Source: Armatimonadota bacterium
GTDB lineage: Bacteria; Armatimonadota; JAAZEB01
Assembly: GCA_012841485.1 (NCBI GenBank)
Contig: DUUU01000059.1
Coordinates: 1-6,023 of the forward strand
Reading direction: 5' to 3'
DNA: 6,023 bases
How positions within the stretch are numbered: position 1 is the first letter of the stretch; each line of letters starts with the position of its first letter. Shown here piece after piece: positions 1-5,913 of this stretch. Made by a program: the position numbers and the translations under genes. Under the pieces are notes generated by a model. The model ran no database searches and was not told where the DNA came from. It saw nothing but the letters and a program-made list of their open reading frames with translations.

Positions 1-42
1 ACAGCCTGCACACCCGGATGCCGCGAAGCAACGATTCTCCAG

Positions 43-70
43 GCGGCTGGCAAGGAACCTCGCCAGCCGC
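43..70. other. Perfect 9-bp GC-rich stem-loop downstream of apgM
   Basis: The arms gcggctggc (43-51) and gccagccgc (62-70) are exact reverse complements around a 10-nt loop. The structure can form in RNA from either strand. Neither strand has a T-run after it, so it is not a canonical intrinsic terminator. It may be a second, distal 3' structure of the apgM transcript, a factor-assisted terminator, or part of whatever lies left of the window. The rest of 1-42 shows nothing recognisable. Confidence 0.55.
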
Positions 71-99
71 GAGGGGATCTCTTCGGCAGATGGGCGCTA

Positions 100-133
100 C
101 TCAGGAGAAGCACACGGGCGTGCCTTTCCTGAG
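100..133 (-). terminator. Stem-loop directly after apgM (U-less terminator or mRNA 3' stabiliser)
   Basis: Read on the minus strand, the arm CTCAGGAAAGGCAC pairs with GTGCTTCTCCTGAG over 14 positions, with one A-C mismatch and one G-U wobble in RNA, around the 6-nt loop GCCCGT. It begins 7 nt after the apgM TAG stop, the usual place for a transcript end. No uridine run follows (the next bases are TAGCGCCC), so simple intrinsic termination is doubtful. It could instead block 3' exonucleases or act with Rho. The stem is seen directly; its function is inferred. Confidence 0.55.
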
Positions 134-140
134 AGACCGG

Positions 141-1382
141 CTAGGCGCCGAACTTCTCCTGCACGCCCATAAGCTGCGTGATCATCGGCATGACATCGGT
201 GCCACGGATGCGCCCGATACCTCCCCGGGTGACGGCGCGCTCGTTGAACTCGGTACAATCGTCGATGCGGCCCCTATGGCTCCAGAAGACGATGGGCACC
301 GGATCGCCGGAGTGGTCCTTCACCACGCAGGGCGTGCTGTGGTCGGCGGTGACGACGAGCACGTCGGTATCCCCCAGGTTCTCATACAGATAGCCTACCA
401 TCTGATCGATGCGCTGGATCGCCTCCACCTTCGCCTGCCCATCGCCGTCATGGCCGGCCACATCGGGCCCCTTGACGTTGCAGAGCACGAAAGTGTGGCT
501 ATCAAGCGCATCCACGACGGCACGGGCCATCGCCATCAGATCGCTATCCAGACCGCCGGTCGCCCCTGGCACATCGATGAGGTCCATATTCACATAGCGA
601 GCGATCCCACGGATGAGGCCGGTCTCGACCACGCACGCGCTGACCACGTCGTGGAGCGTGTCGAACTCAGCGATATCGGGAGCGAAGCCCACGCCTCGGG
701 GGAGGACGATATTCGCGGGATGCTGGCCCTGGGCTTCCCTCGCCTTGTTCACCGGATGGTCCTTGAGAATATCGTAGGTGCGGCGGACCCACTGGTTCAG
801 CAGATCCGCTGTCTTCTTGCTCGCGCTGTCCTGTGCATCGAGGGGGGCCGCTTCCAGGATGCGCTCATTCTCCCGGTGCGGATCGATATCGCTCACCTGG
901 GCGCCCAGGCCGGGGCCGTGCATCACCAGGGCGCCGCGGTGCGCCACCGACTCCTTGAAGAAGAAGGTCACATCATCGATGGTGATGCCGTTGATCGCAT
1001 CAGCGAGTTCCTTCGTGCCCTCGATAATCCGCCCGGCGCGGCGGTCGAGCACCTTCAGGTTCGCATCCACCGTGGAGAAGTTGCATCGGAAGGAGACATC
1101 GCCACGCGAGACATCCATGCCGATGCCTGCCGCCTCGAAGGGGCCACGGCCGGTGTATATCTTGTACGGATCGTAGCCGAGGATGGCGAGGTGACCGGTG
1201 TCGCTCCCCACGCGGATGCCCGGCCGGATCGGATCCATCAGACCGCTCTCCCCTTCCCGGGCAAGGCGATTCATGTTCGGGGTATCCGCCGCCTCCAGCG
1301 GGGTCCGTCCCCCCAGCGATGCCACCGGACGGTCTGCCATTCCATCACCGATCAGCAGGATCGCGCGCGCATTGCTCTCCAT
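141..1382 (-). CDS. apgM: Cofactor-independent phosphoglycerate mutase, archaeal type (ApgM)
   Basis: Cytoplasmic glycolytic and gluconeogenic enzyme that interconverts 3-phosphoglycerate and 2-phosphoglycerate without 2,3-bisphosphoglycerate. The 413-residue protein has the alkaline-phosphatase-superfamily fold of the short archaeal ApgM group (about 400-415 aa), not the roughly 510-aa bacterial GpmI. Visible motifs are IGDGMAD (11-17, metal ligand Asp13), GSDTGH with the expected phosphoserine nucleophile Ser60, GPDVAGHDGD (305-314, metal ligands Asp307 and His311), TADHSTPC (345-352, Asp347/His348) and DHSGDPVP (356-363, His357). All expected catalytic residues are present. A GTG at 1385 directly precedes the ATG at 1382; I chose the ATG because AGGAGG then sits 7 nt upstream, against 4 nt for the GTG. 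The gene lies 193 nt beyond tsaD and has its own promoter-like sequence, so it is probably a separate transcription unit, perhaps with read-through. A stem-loop follows the stop. The family is also found in scattered bacteria, so its origin by transfer cannot be judged here. Confidence 0.96.
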   Translation of the reverse strand: MESNARAILLIGDGMADRPVASLGGRTPLEAADTPNMNRLAREGESGLMDPIRPGIRVGSDTGHLAILGYDPYKIYTGRGPFEAAGIGMDVSRGDVSFRCNFSTVDANLKVLDRRAGRIIEGTKELADAINGITIDDVTFFFKESVAHRGALVMHGPGLGAQVSDIDPHRENERILEAAPLDAQDSASKKTADLLNQWVRRTYDILKDHPVNKAREAQGQHPANIVLPRGVGFAPDIAEFDTLHDVVSACVVETGLIRGIARYVNMDLIDVPGATGGLDSDLMAMARAVVDALDSHTFVLCNVKGPDVAGHDGDGQAKVEAIQRIDQMVGYLYENLGDTDVLVVTADHSTPCVVKDHSGDPVPIVFWSHRGRIDDCTEFNERAVTRGGIGRIRGTDVMPMITQLMGVQEKFGA

Positions 1383-1388
1383 CACGTA

Positions 1389-1395
1389 CCCTCCT
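1389..1395 (-). promoter_or_regulatory. Shine-Dalgarno site of apgM
   Basis: AGGAGGG on the minus strand. AGGAGG ends 7 nt before the ATG at 1382 and only 4 nt before the GTG at 1385. This spacing favours the ATG start. Confidence 0.8.
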
Positions 1396-1404
1396 CATCA
1401 CTAT

Positions 1405-1418
1405 CGTGTGCCAACACG
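1405..1418 (-). other. Small hairpin just upstream of the apgM ribosome site
   Basis: CGTGT-TGGC-ACACG forms a 5-bp stem with a 4-nt loop, ending about 10 nt before the AGGAGGG. It is short and only moderately stable, so it may be incidental. Its position would let it affect ribosome access in the apgM leader. Confidence 0.3.
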
Positions 1419-1439
1419 GGGATTATCATACAGCAACCG

Positions 1440-1456
1440 GCCGGCACACGGCCGGC
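1440..1456 (-). promoter_or_regulatory. GCCGGC inverted repeat in the apgM leader
   Basis: Two GCCGGC hexamers are separated by CGTGT. Each is itself palindromic, so they form a 6-bp stem with a 5-nt loop, or a pair of dyad sites on DNA. The element starts 9 nt after the TATAAT box, near +3 of the predicted transcript. A similar pair sits after the promoter of the glycosyltransferase operon (5914-5939). It could be an operator or a leader hairpin; chance is possible in GC-rich DNA. Confidence 0.35.
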
Positions 1457-1465
1457 ACCAGCTTG

Positions 1466-1474
1466 ATTATAGCA
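1466..1474 (-). promoter_or_regulatory. Extended -10 promoter of apgM
   Basis: The minus strand reads TGCTATAAT, a perfect TATAAT with the TGn extension of sigma-70-type promoters. The hexamer 17 nt upstream is TCCCTC, a poor -35, so recognition would rest on the extended -10. The predicted start is near 1459, giving a leader of about 77 nt before the ATG. A second, weaker -10-like GATAAT lies at 1422-1427. This AT-rich patch stands out in an otherwise GC-rich stretch between tsaD and apgM. Confidence 0.6.
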
Positions 1475-1479
1475 CAAAC

Positions 1480-1521
1480 GGGGGGCGAGAGGGAAGGGAG
1501 CGCCCGTCGCAAGGGCGAGGG
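1480..1521 (+). other. G-run tract upstream of the apgM promoter
   Basis: The plus strand has five runs of three or more G (1480-1485, 1491-1493, 1496-1498, 1513-1515, 1519-1521) in a mostly purine tract. One inter-run gap is 14 nt, so only a relaxed G-quadruplex pattern is met. The tract covers the -35 region of the apgM promoter, with the G-rich strand serving as template. Within it, 1501-1517 (cgccc/gggcg, 7-nt loop) is a weak hairpin after tsaD without a U-tract. I see no gene here. Confidence 0.35.
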
Positions 1522-1575
1522 AGCAGGCGTCCAGATTTGGTGCGCACTCGCCTCCGCACGCGAATGGGTAGCGCC

Positions 1576-2568
1576 CTACGCCCCGAGCTCCAGGTTGGCC
1601 GTGGCGTTGAGGTCGAGGTCAGAGGTCCTGCCAGCGCGCAGGAGGTGGTAGCCCGCCGCGGCGATCATGGCGGCGTTGTCGGTGCAAAGGCCACGGGGGG
1701 GCATGTGGAGCGGAAGGCCCTCGGCGGCACACGCCTTCTCCATCTCGGCACGCAGCTCCGTGTTCGAGGCCACGCCTCCGGCCAGGAGTACCTGTCGCAC
1801 GCCCGTCTCGCGCGCCGCGGCCATTGTCTTGCGCACCAGCATCTCCACGATGGCCTGCTGGTAGGCCGCCGCCAGGTCCTCCACGCGCCGGCCAGAGCCG
1901 GACTGCACTTCGCGCAACAGCGCCGTCTTGATCCCGCTAAAGCTGAAGTCGTGCGTTCCCGGAAGCAGCGTGCGCGGGAAGCGGAAAGTGGTCGGATCCC
2001 CTTGCTGGGCCAACCGATCGATGATCGGACCGCCCGGATAGCCTAGGCCAAGAACGCGCGCGCCCTTATCCAGCGCCTCGCCGGCCGCGTCATCGCGCGT
2101 GTGCCCAATCGGCTCGAGATCGATCTCGCTGCGCACGATGATGAGATCGCTATGCCCACCGGAGACGACCAGGCAGAGCGCCGGAAACGCGATCGGCTCA
2201 TCCGTGAGGAAGTTGGCGGCCACGTGCCCGTGGATGTGGTGAACGCCCACCAGGGGCAATCCACGTGCGAAGGCGACCACCTTCGCCGCGGTCAGCCCCA
2301 CCAGGAGCGCCCCCTGGAGGCCAGGGCCGGCCGTGGTCGCCACGGCATCGATCCCATCAAAGCCGACGCCGGCATCCGCCACCGCGGCCGCGAGGATCGC
2401 ACCGATGCTCTCCACATGGTGGCGCGAGGCGATCTCCGGCACCACTCCACCGAAACGCGCATGTATGTCCACTTGAGAAGCGATGATATTAGAGAGGATG
2501 CGACGACCGTCCTCCACCACGGCGGCGGAGGTCTCATCGCAGCTCGTCTCAACACCGAGCAAGCGCAC
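1576..2568 (-). CDS. tsaD: tRNA N6-adenosine threonylcarbamoyltransferase TsaD
   Basis: Catalytic subunit that transfers the threonylcarbamoyl group from threonylcarbamoyl-AMP to A37 of ANN-decoding tRNAs, forming t6A; it acts in the cytoplasm with TsaB and TsaE. The 330-residue length is normal for the Kae1/TsaD family. Motifs: ETSCDET at 7-13 in the N-terminal ASKHA fold; HIHGH at 111-115 with metal ligands His111 and His115; SGGHS at 136-140; DDAAGEALDKGAR at 159-171; GGVASN at 264-269; and CTDNAAM at 295-301 with the third metal ligand Asp297. The start is GTG, with GGAGG 6 nt upstream, and ETSCDET then falls at the family position. The first 20 nt overlap the end of rimI, so translation is probably coupled. 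The tsaB and tsaE partners often found beside rimI and tsaD are absent from this window. Confidence 0.98.
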   Translation of the reverse strand: MRLLGVETSCDETSAAVVEDGRRILSNIIASQVDIHARFGGVVPEIASRHHVESIGAILAAAVADAGVGFDGIDAVATTAGPGLQGALLVGLTAAKVVAFARGLPLVGVHHIHGHVAANFLTDEPIAFPALCLVVSGGHSDLIIVRSEIDLEPIGHTRDDAAGEALDKGARVLGLGYPGGPIIDRLAQQGDPTTFRFPRTLLPGTHDFSFSGIKTALLREVQSGSGRRVEDLAAAYQQAIVEMLVRKTMAAARETGVRQVLLAGGVASNTELRAEMEKACAAEGLPLHMPPRGLCTDNAAMIAAAGYHLLRAGRTSDLDLNATANLELGA

Positions 2569-3082
2569 CCTGTTCCTCCAAACAACGCCGGCGCTCGCTC
2601 ATGAAGCGCTGCAATCGGGGATCGTGCAGGTTCTCAATCCACATGATAATGGCATTCTCACCCGAGTCGGTGTAGTAGCCGCGACGCATGCCCGCGGCTC
2701 CGAAGTGATACTTGAGGTAAAGCCTCTGCGCCACCAGGTTGGACTCGCGCACCTCGAGAGTCGCCCGGCAGGCACCCTTCTGGGTCGCGGCGGTCAACAA
2801 CGTCAACAGGAGGCGCTCGCCAATCTTTAAGCCGCGGTAGTTGGGATCCACGGCAATCGTGGTGATATGCGCCTCATCGATGATCAGCCACATCCCCGCA
2901 TAGCCCACGGTGACGGGGCCCTCCGGGAAGTGGGCGCGTGCCACCACGTAGTGCGCGTTCGGGTTGTCGCAGATCTCGTAGCGAAAGGTCTCGGGCCGCC
3001 AAGGCGTCGGATAGCTGGCGCGCTCGATGCGCAGCACATCATCCAAATCAGGCAGCCGCATGCGCTCCACCGAGATTCGCAT
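2549..3082 (-). CDS. rimI: Ribosomal protein S18 alanine N-acetyltransferase RimI
   Basis: GNAT-fold enzyme that uses acetyl-CoA to acetylate the N-terminal alanine of ribosomal protein S18. The acetyl-CoA motif is seen as IAVDPNYRGLKIGERLL (76-92), with the R-G-x-x-I-G phosphate loop at 83-88. TLEVRESN (108-115) and YLKYHF (122-127) follow. Glu110 and Tyr122 have the same 12-residue spacing as the catalytic Glu103/Tyr115 pair described for Salmonella RimI. RRGYYTDSGENAIIM (133-147) matches the RimI C-terminal signature. At 177 residues it is longer than the roughly 150-residue enterobacterial proteins, with a charged 27-residue tail after the domain. The ATG has AGGAGG 6 nt upstream, and that site overlaps the stop codon of the peptidase gene. 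Its end overlaps tsaD, the classic rimI-tsaD pairing, which supports this call over a generic GNAT. Confidence 0.95.
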   Translation of the reverse strand: MRISVERMRLPDLDDVLRIERASYPTPWRPETFRYEICDNPNAHYVVARAHFPEGPVTVGYAGMWLIIDEAHITTIAVDPNYRGLKIGERLLLTLLTAATQKGACRATLEVRESNLVAQRLYLKYHFGAAGMRRGYYTDSGENAIIMWIENLHDPRLQRFMSERRRCLEEQGALARC

Positions 3083-3092
3083 GGGGTTCCTC

Positions 3093-4193
3093 CTACCCAG
3101 CCGCGATAACCGTGAACTCTTTCGCCGAATGCGTCAGCAACTCGCACCCGGTGTCCGTCACGAGCACGTCATCCTCGATCCGGATGCCGCCCCACTCCGG
3201 GTCGTAGATGCCCGGCTCCACGGTGATCACCATCCCCGGGGCCAGCACCACCTCGCTCGTGCGCGAGAGCGCCGGGCCGTCATGGACGTGCTTCCCCAGG
3301 CTGTGACCCAGTCCGTGGGCATAGCACACATCGCCGAAACCACGGTCGGCAACCACATCGCGCGCTACCTGGTCCACATCACGGCCCTTGACGCCCGGCC
3401 GAATGGCCTGGATGGCTGCTTCCTGGGCCTGGAGCACGGCCGCGTAAGCCTCGCGCTGGCGGTCATCGGCACGCCCAACAGCAACCGTTCGGGTGATATC
3501 GGCCGCATAGCCATGCCAGATTGCCCCAAAGTCCATCAGCACCAGATCGCCCGCCTCAATCGGCTTCTCCGTCGCGCTGGCGTGCGGGCTGGCAGCAAGC
3601 GACCCCGATGCCACGATCGTCTCGAATGACTCGCGCTCTGCGCCGTTGCGCCGGAAGAAGCACTCGATCTCGACGGCCACCTCCCGCTCGGTTATGCCCG
3701 GACGCAAGATCCCCAAAACAAAGCTGTAGCATGCATCGGTGACCGCCGCCGCGGCGCGGATCCGCTCTAGCTCGCCGGCATCCTTCACCATGCGGAGCTC
3801 GCCGATCAGGTCCTTGCCCGGCTTCAGCGTGACCCCAGGGAGCTCCTGCGCCAGCTCCGCATAGGTGCCATAGGAGAGCGATGACTCGAAATAGACTTCC
3901 GTCAGGCCCAATCCCAACAGAGCCTCGGCCACCGCCTGGAACGGCTTCTTCGGGCCCTCGACGCGCACGACCTCGCACCCGGACGTCTCTTGCTCGGCGC
4001 GAAGGTGATAGCGCGAATCGGCCAGGAAGAGCGCGCGTTCGGGAGTCACCACCACCTGCCCCGAGGATCCGGTAAACCCGGAGAGGTACTGAACGTTCAG
4101 GATGTCGGTGACCAGCAGGCAGGCGATCCCCTCTTCTTCTAGACGCCGGCGCAGCTTCGCCAGACGAGCGCCGGGTCCCTCTTGAGCGATCAC
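3093..4193 (-). CDS. pepP: Xaa-Pro peptidase, M24B family (aminopeptidase P / prolidase-like)
   Basis: Cytoplasmic dimetal peptidase expected to cleave the bond between an N-terminal residue and proline, in peptide turnover. The 366-residue protein has a creatinase-type N-terminal domain (about 8-130, with [13 protein letters not shown] at 33-45) and a pita-bread catalytic domain (about 140-366). Metal ligands are Asp221 (MDFGA), Asp232 (ADITRT), His297 (HGLGHSLG), Glu326 (VEPGIY) and Glu340 (IRIED). His204 and His304 are the expected accessory histidines. The set is complete. The open frame extends to 4448, but I place the start at the GTG at 4193: it overlaps the aroQ stop as GTGA and has AGGAGG 7 nt upstream, while the extra 85 residues look like antisense-type low-complexity sequence. 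Adjacency to aroQ resembles Firmicute aroQ/peptidase pairs such as Bacillus yqhT. The symbol is approximate, because aminopeptidase P and prolidase activity cannot be separated by eye. Confidence 0.95.
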   Translation of the reverse strand: MIAQEGPGARLAKLRRRLEEEGIACLLVTDILNVQYLSGFTGSSGQVVVTPERALFLADSRYHLRAEQETSGCEVVRVEGPKKPFQAVAEALLGLGLTEVYFESSLSYGTYAELAQELPGVTLKPGKDLIGELRMVKDAGELERIRAAAAVTDACYSFVLGILRPGITEREVAVEIECFFRRNGAERESFETIVASGSLAASPHASATEKPIEAGDLVLMDFGAIWHGYAADITRTVAVGRADDRQREAYAAVLQAQEAAIQAIRPGVKGRDVDQVARDVVADRGFGDVCYAHGLGHSLGKHVHDGPALSRTSEVVLAPGMVITVEPGIYDPEWGGIRIEDDVLVTDTGCELLTHSAKEFTVIAAG

Positions 4194-4633
4194 GCGCGTC
4201 CCTCCTCCACCAAGCGTTTCGCGGCGCGCACCCCCAGAAGGTAAGAATCGCCCCCAAAGCCCGCGATCTGCCCGCGCGCAACTGGCGCGATTACCGAGCG
4301 GTGGCGGAACTCCTCGCGCGCGTAGACGTTGGAGAGGTGAACCTCCACCACGGGCAGGCGGATGGCGGCCACGGCGTCGCGAATCGCGATACTGTAGTGC
4401 GTGTAGGCTCCCGGATTGAGGACGAGCGCGTCCGCCCGGCCAACGCACTGCTGGATCAGATCGACGATCTCCCCCTCGGAATTCGACTGGAAGATCTCCA
4501 CCTCCACCCCAAGGGAGTGTGCCAGCTCCTCGATGCGGGCGTTCAGTGCTTCCAGCGTCTCCGATCCGTATTGGTCCGGCTCGCGCATCCCCAGCAGGTT
4601 GAGATTAGGCCCGTGAATCACCCGTATCCGCAC
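4190..4633 (-). CDS. aroQ: 3-dehydroquinate dehydratase, type II
   Basis: Third step of the shikimate pathway: dehydration of 3-dehydroquinate to 3-dehydroshikimate, in the cytoplasm, leading to aromatic amino acids. The 147-residue protein is standard type II length. Motifs: [13 protein letters not shown] (7-19), with Asn10 and lid residue Arg17; catalytic Tyr22; [14 protein letters not shown] (48-61); [15 protein letters not shown] (73-87); VEVHLSN (96-102), with Glu97 and catalytic His99; and REEFRHRS (106-113), with Arg110. These positions sit two below the Mycobacterium tuberculosis enzyme (Arg19, Tyr24, His101, Arg112), a clean full-length match. I chose the GTG start at 4633, which has AGGAGG 6 nt upstream; the open frame extends to 4708, but those extra residues lie over the Trm112-like gene. 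The first 29 nt overlap that gene, and the stop overlaps the peptidase start as GTGA. Confidence 0.97.
   Translation of the reverse strand: MRIRVIHGPNLNLLGMREPDQYGSETLEALNARIEELAHSLGVEVEIFQSNSEGEIVDLIQQCVGRADALVLNPGAYTHYSIAIRDAVAAIRLPVVEVHLSNVYAREEFRHRSVIAPVARGQIAGFGGDSYLLGVRAAKRLVEEGRA
4201..4206 (-). promoter_or_regulatory. Shine-Dalgarno site of the M24 peptidase gene
   Basis: AGGAGG lies 7 nt before the GTG at 4193, inside the last codons of aroQ. It fixes the peptidase start at 4193 rather than further upstream. Confidence 0.8.
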
Positions 4634-4811
4634 GCCTGGCCTCCTCTCCCGGGAAAGTCGCTTCATCCACGAGCATGACCGGGATCCCATCGCGGATGGG
4701 GTAGACACGCCCGCACTCCGTACAGACCAGCCCGCTCTCCTTGAGGAGAACGCGCGGGCGCGAATCGCAAGCGGGACATGCCAGGATACTCAGCAGCTTC
4801 TCGTCAATCAC
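4605..4811 (-). CDS. Trm112-family zinc-ribbon protein (YcaR/UPF0434-like)
   Basis: Small 68-residue protein with four cysteines as CPAC (12-15) and CTEC (30-33), a zinc-ribbon layout. [15 protein letters not shown] (37-51) follows and is the hallmark C-terminal half of Trm112/YcaR proteins; the last 17 residues are polar and acidic. In eukaryotes and archaea Trm112 is the activating partner of several methyltransferases acting on tRNA, rRNA and release factor. The role of bacterial homologues is not settled. The GTG start overlaps the glycosyltransferase stop as GTGA and has AGGAGG 7 nt upstream; the longer open frame to 5027 is antisense-like and rejected. The gene runs 29 nt into aroQ. It is easily missed because it is short and sits in the frame of a longer ORF. 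Family assignment is good; function here is unknown. Confidence 0.9.
   Translation of the reverse strand: MIDEKLLSILACPACDSRPRVLLKESGLVCTECGRVYPIRDGIPVMLVDEATFPGEEARRADTGDSRA
4640..4645 (-). promoter_or_regulatory. Shine-Dalgarno site of aroQ
   Basis: AGGAGG lies 6 nt before the GTG at 4633, inside the Trm112-like coding sequence. It selects the 147-residue aroQ start over longer in-frame options. Confidence 0.8.
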
Positions 4812-5899
4812 TCCATGGCCTCCTTCACCACCTGCCGCCACGCGGCAGCCCAACGTCCCAGGTGGTATCCCTTGCGCACCGTGGCCTGCTGGGAGCGCGC
4901 GACCTCGTCTCGCCGGGCAAGCACGCGCAGGATCGCCTCTGACAGCGCCTTGGGGTTCGGCTCCGCCAGCCATGCCGGGAGATCCGGCAGGCCGCCGACG
5001 GCGGTTGCCACGACGGGCGTGCCGCACGCCATGCTCTCCAACGCGGAGAGCGAGGTGCCCTCGCCACAGATGGAGGGAATCACGGTCACGCGCGCCGCCG
5101 AGTAGACGGCTCGCATCTCACGCCAAGGCACGCTTCCAAGGAAACGCACGCGGTGCTGCAATCCGCTATTCGCGACCTGGAGACGCACCTCCTGCCCATA
5201 GCCAGGGTCGCCCTCCCCCCCCACGATCACCAGGTGGGTCTCCGGATAGGCTTCCAAAACCCGCGGGAAAGCCGCGATGGCGAGGTGGATTCCACGGTTT
5301 CGGTAGAGGTTGCGCGGGACCAGAACGGCGTTCAGGGCACGCACCTCATCCTGCCCCGGTGTCGGCACAAACCACTCCGTATCGACGCAGTTGGGGATAA
5401 ACCACCGCCCAGGCGAGATCTGCTGGAACGCCCCCTGGCCCGGCGGGGCATCCAGGCCCATCTCGCGCAGGAAGAAGGTGTCGTTGGCCACATAGGCACG
5501 GCTGCGCGCGAAGGCAATCCGGGCCAGTCGCTTCTTCAGGCGAGCCGCGCGGGATCCGGGCCGGTCGTCCCAGGTCACCCCGTGCGACAGCCCGACTATC
5601 CGCGGATGCCAGAGCACGGGCAGCGCGTAGAGCGGGTAGTGAACGATGAGGAGCTCCTCGCGAGCGAGCCAGGGCCAGCGCAGGGGCAAGGTGGCCGCCA
5701 GCGACCAGAACTGCATTCCGGGCGAGAGCCGGCGCCAGGTGGGCACCCGCAGAACATCCGGGCCCTTCTCCCCCGTGCCGCGCTGGTAAACCCGTTGGAC
5801 ATGTCCCGCTTCGCCCAGGACGCGAATCAGCTCAACCAGGTAGGTCTCCGCGCCCCCCAGTGTTGGCCGGTATCCAAAGGTGACGTGCCCGATTCGCAT
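4808..5899 (-). CDS. Glycosyltransferase, GT4-like (GT-B fold)
   Basis: A 363-residue protein with the two-domain layout of family 4 glycosyltransferases, which move a sugar from a nucleotide-sugar donor to a lipid, glycan or small acceptor. GGAETYL (15-21) is the N-terminal glycine loop. The linker region carries IPNCVDTEWF (168-177). The donor domain begins near VPRNLYRNRGIHLAI (194-208) and includes VIVGGEGD (224-231) and GEGTSLSALESMACGTP (279-295), with the E-x7-E pair Glu280/Glu288 intact. VGGLPDL (301-307) follows. There is no signal peptide or clear transmembrane segment, so it is cytosolic or membrane-peripheral. The ATG at 5899 gives the usual MRIGHVTFGY start. An upstream ATG at 5944 overlaps the predicted -10 box and would add Arg/Pro-rich sequence. 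Unlike the other genes here, the start has only a weak ribosome site. It is first in a six-gene operon. Donor and acceptor cannot be named. Confidence 0.92.
   Translation of the reverse strand: MRIGHVTFGYRPTLGGAETYLVELIRVLGEAGHVQRVYQRGTGEKGPDVLRVPTWRRLSPGMQFWSLAATLPLRWPWLAREELLIVHYPLYALPVLWHPRIVGLSHGVTWDDRPGSRAARLKKRLARIAFARSRAYVANDTFFLREMGLDAPPGQGAFQQISPGRWFIPNCVDTEWFVPTPGQDEVRALNAVLVPRNLYRNRGIHLAIAAFPRVLEAYPETHLVIVGGEGDPGYGQEVRLQVANSGLQHRVRFLGSVPWREMRAVYSAARVTVIPSICGEGTSLSALESMACGTPVVATAVGGLPDLPAWLAEPNPKALSEAILRVLARRDEVARSQQATVRKGYHLGRWAAAWRQVVKEAME
4819..4824 (-). promoter_or_regulatory. Shine-Dalgarno site of the Trm112-like gene
   Basis: AGGAGG lies 7 nt before the GTG at 4811, inside the glycosyltransferase coding sequence just before its stop. 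It supports the short 68-residue start. Confidence 0.8.
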
Positions 5900-5913
5900 G
5901 GTGGTCTCGTGTG

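Noticed and set aside
1..140. A tRNA, T-box or other known structured RNA in the region left of apgM
   Set aside because: The two stem-loops do not form a cloverleaf, and I found no T-box GGTGG bulge sequence or other riboswitch signature.
18..1466. A 482-codon open frame on the plus strand covering all of apgM
   Set aside because: It is antisense to a clearly functional apgM with complete catalytic motifs, is His/Asp/Ala-rich with no recognisable domain, and runs through the hairpins and the apgM promoter. Long antisense frames are expected in GC-rich genes.
1501..1517. Hairpin after tsaD as an intrinsic terminator
   Set aside because: The stem is only 5 bp (CGCCC/GGGCG) and is followed by a C-rich, not U-rich, stretch, so I do not call it a terminator.
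1198..2046. A 282-codon plus-strand frame bridging apgM, the intergenic gap and tsaD
   Set aside because: It crosses two real genes and a promoter region, is Arg/Ser/Pro-rich and has no recognisable domain.
4194..4448. An 85-residue N-terminal extension of the M24 peptidase
   Set aside because: The extension lies over aroQ in another frame, is Arg/Gly/Pro-rich and unlike the creatinase domain. The GTG at 4193 has a strong ribosome site and a GTGA overlap.
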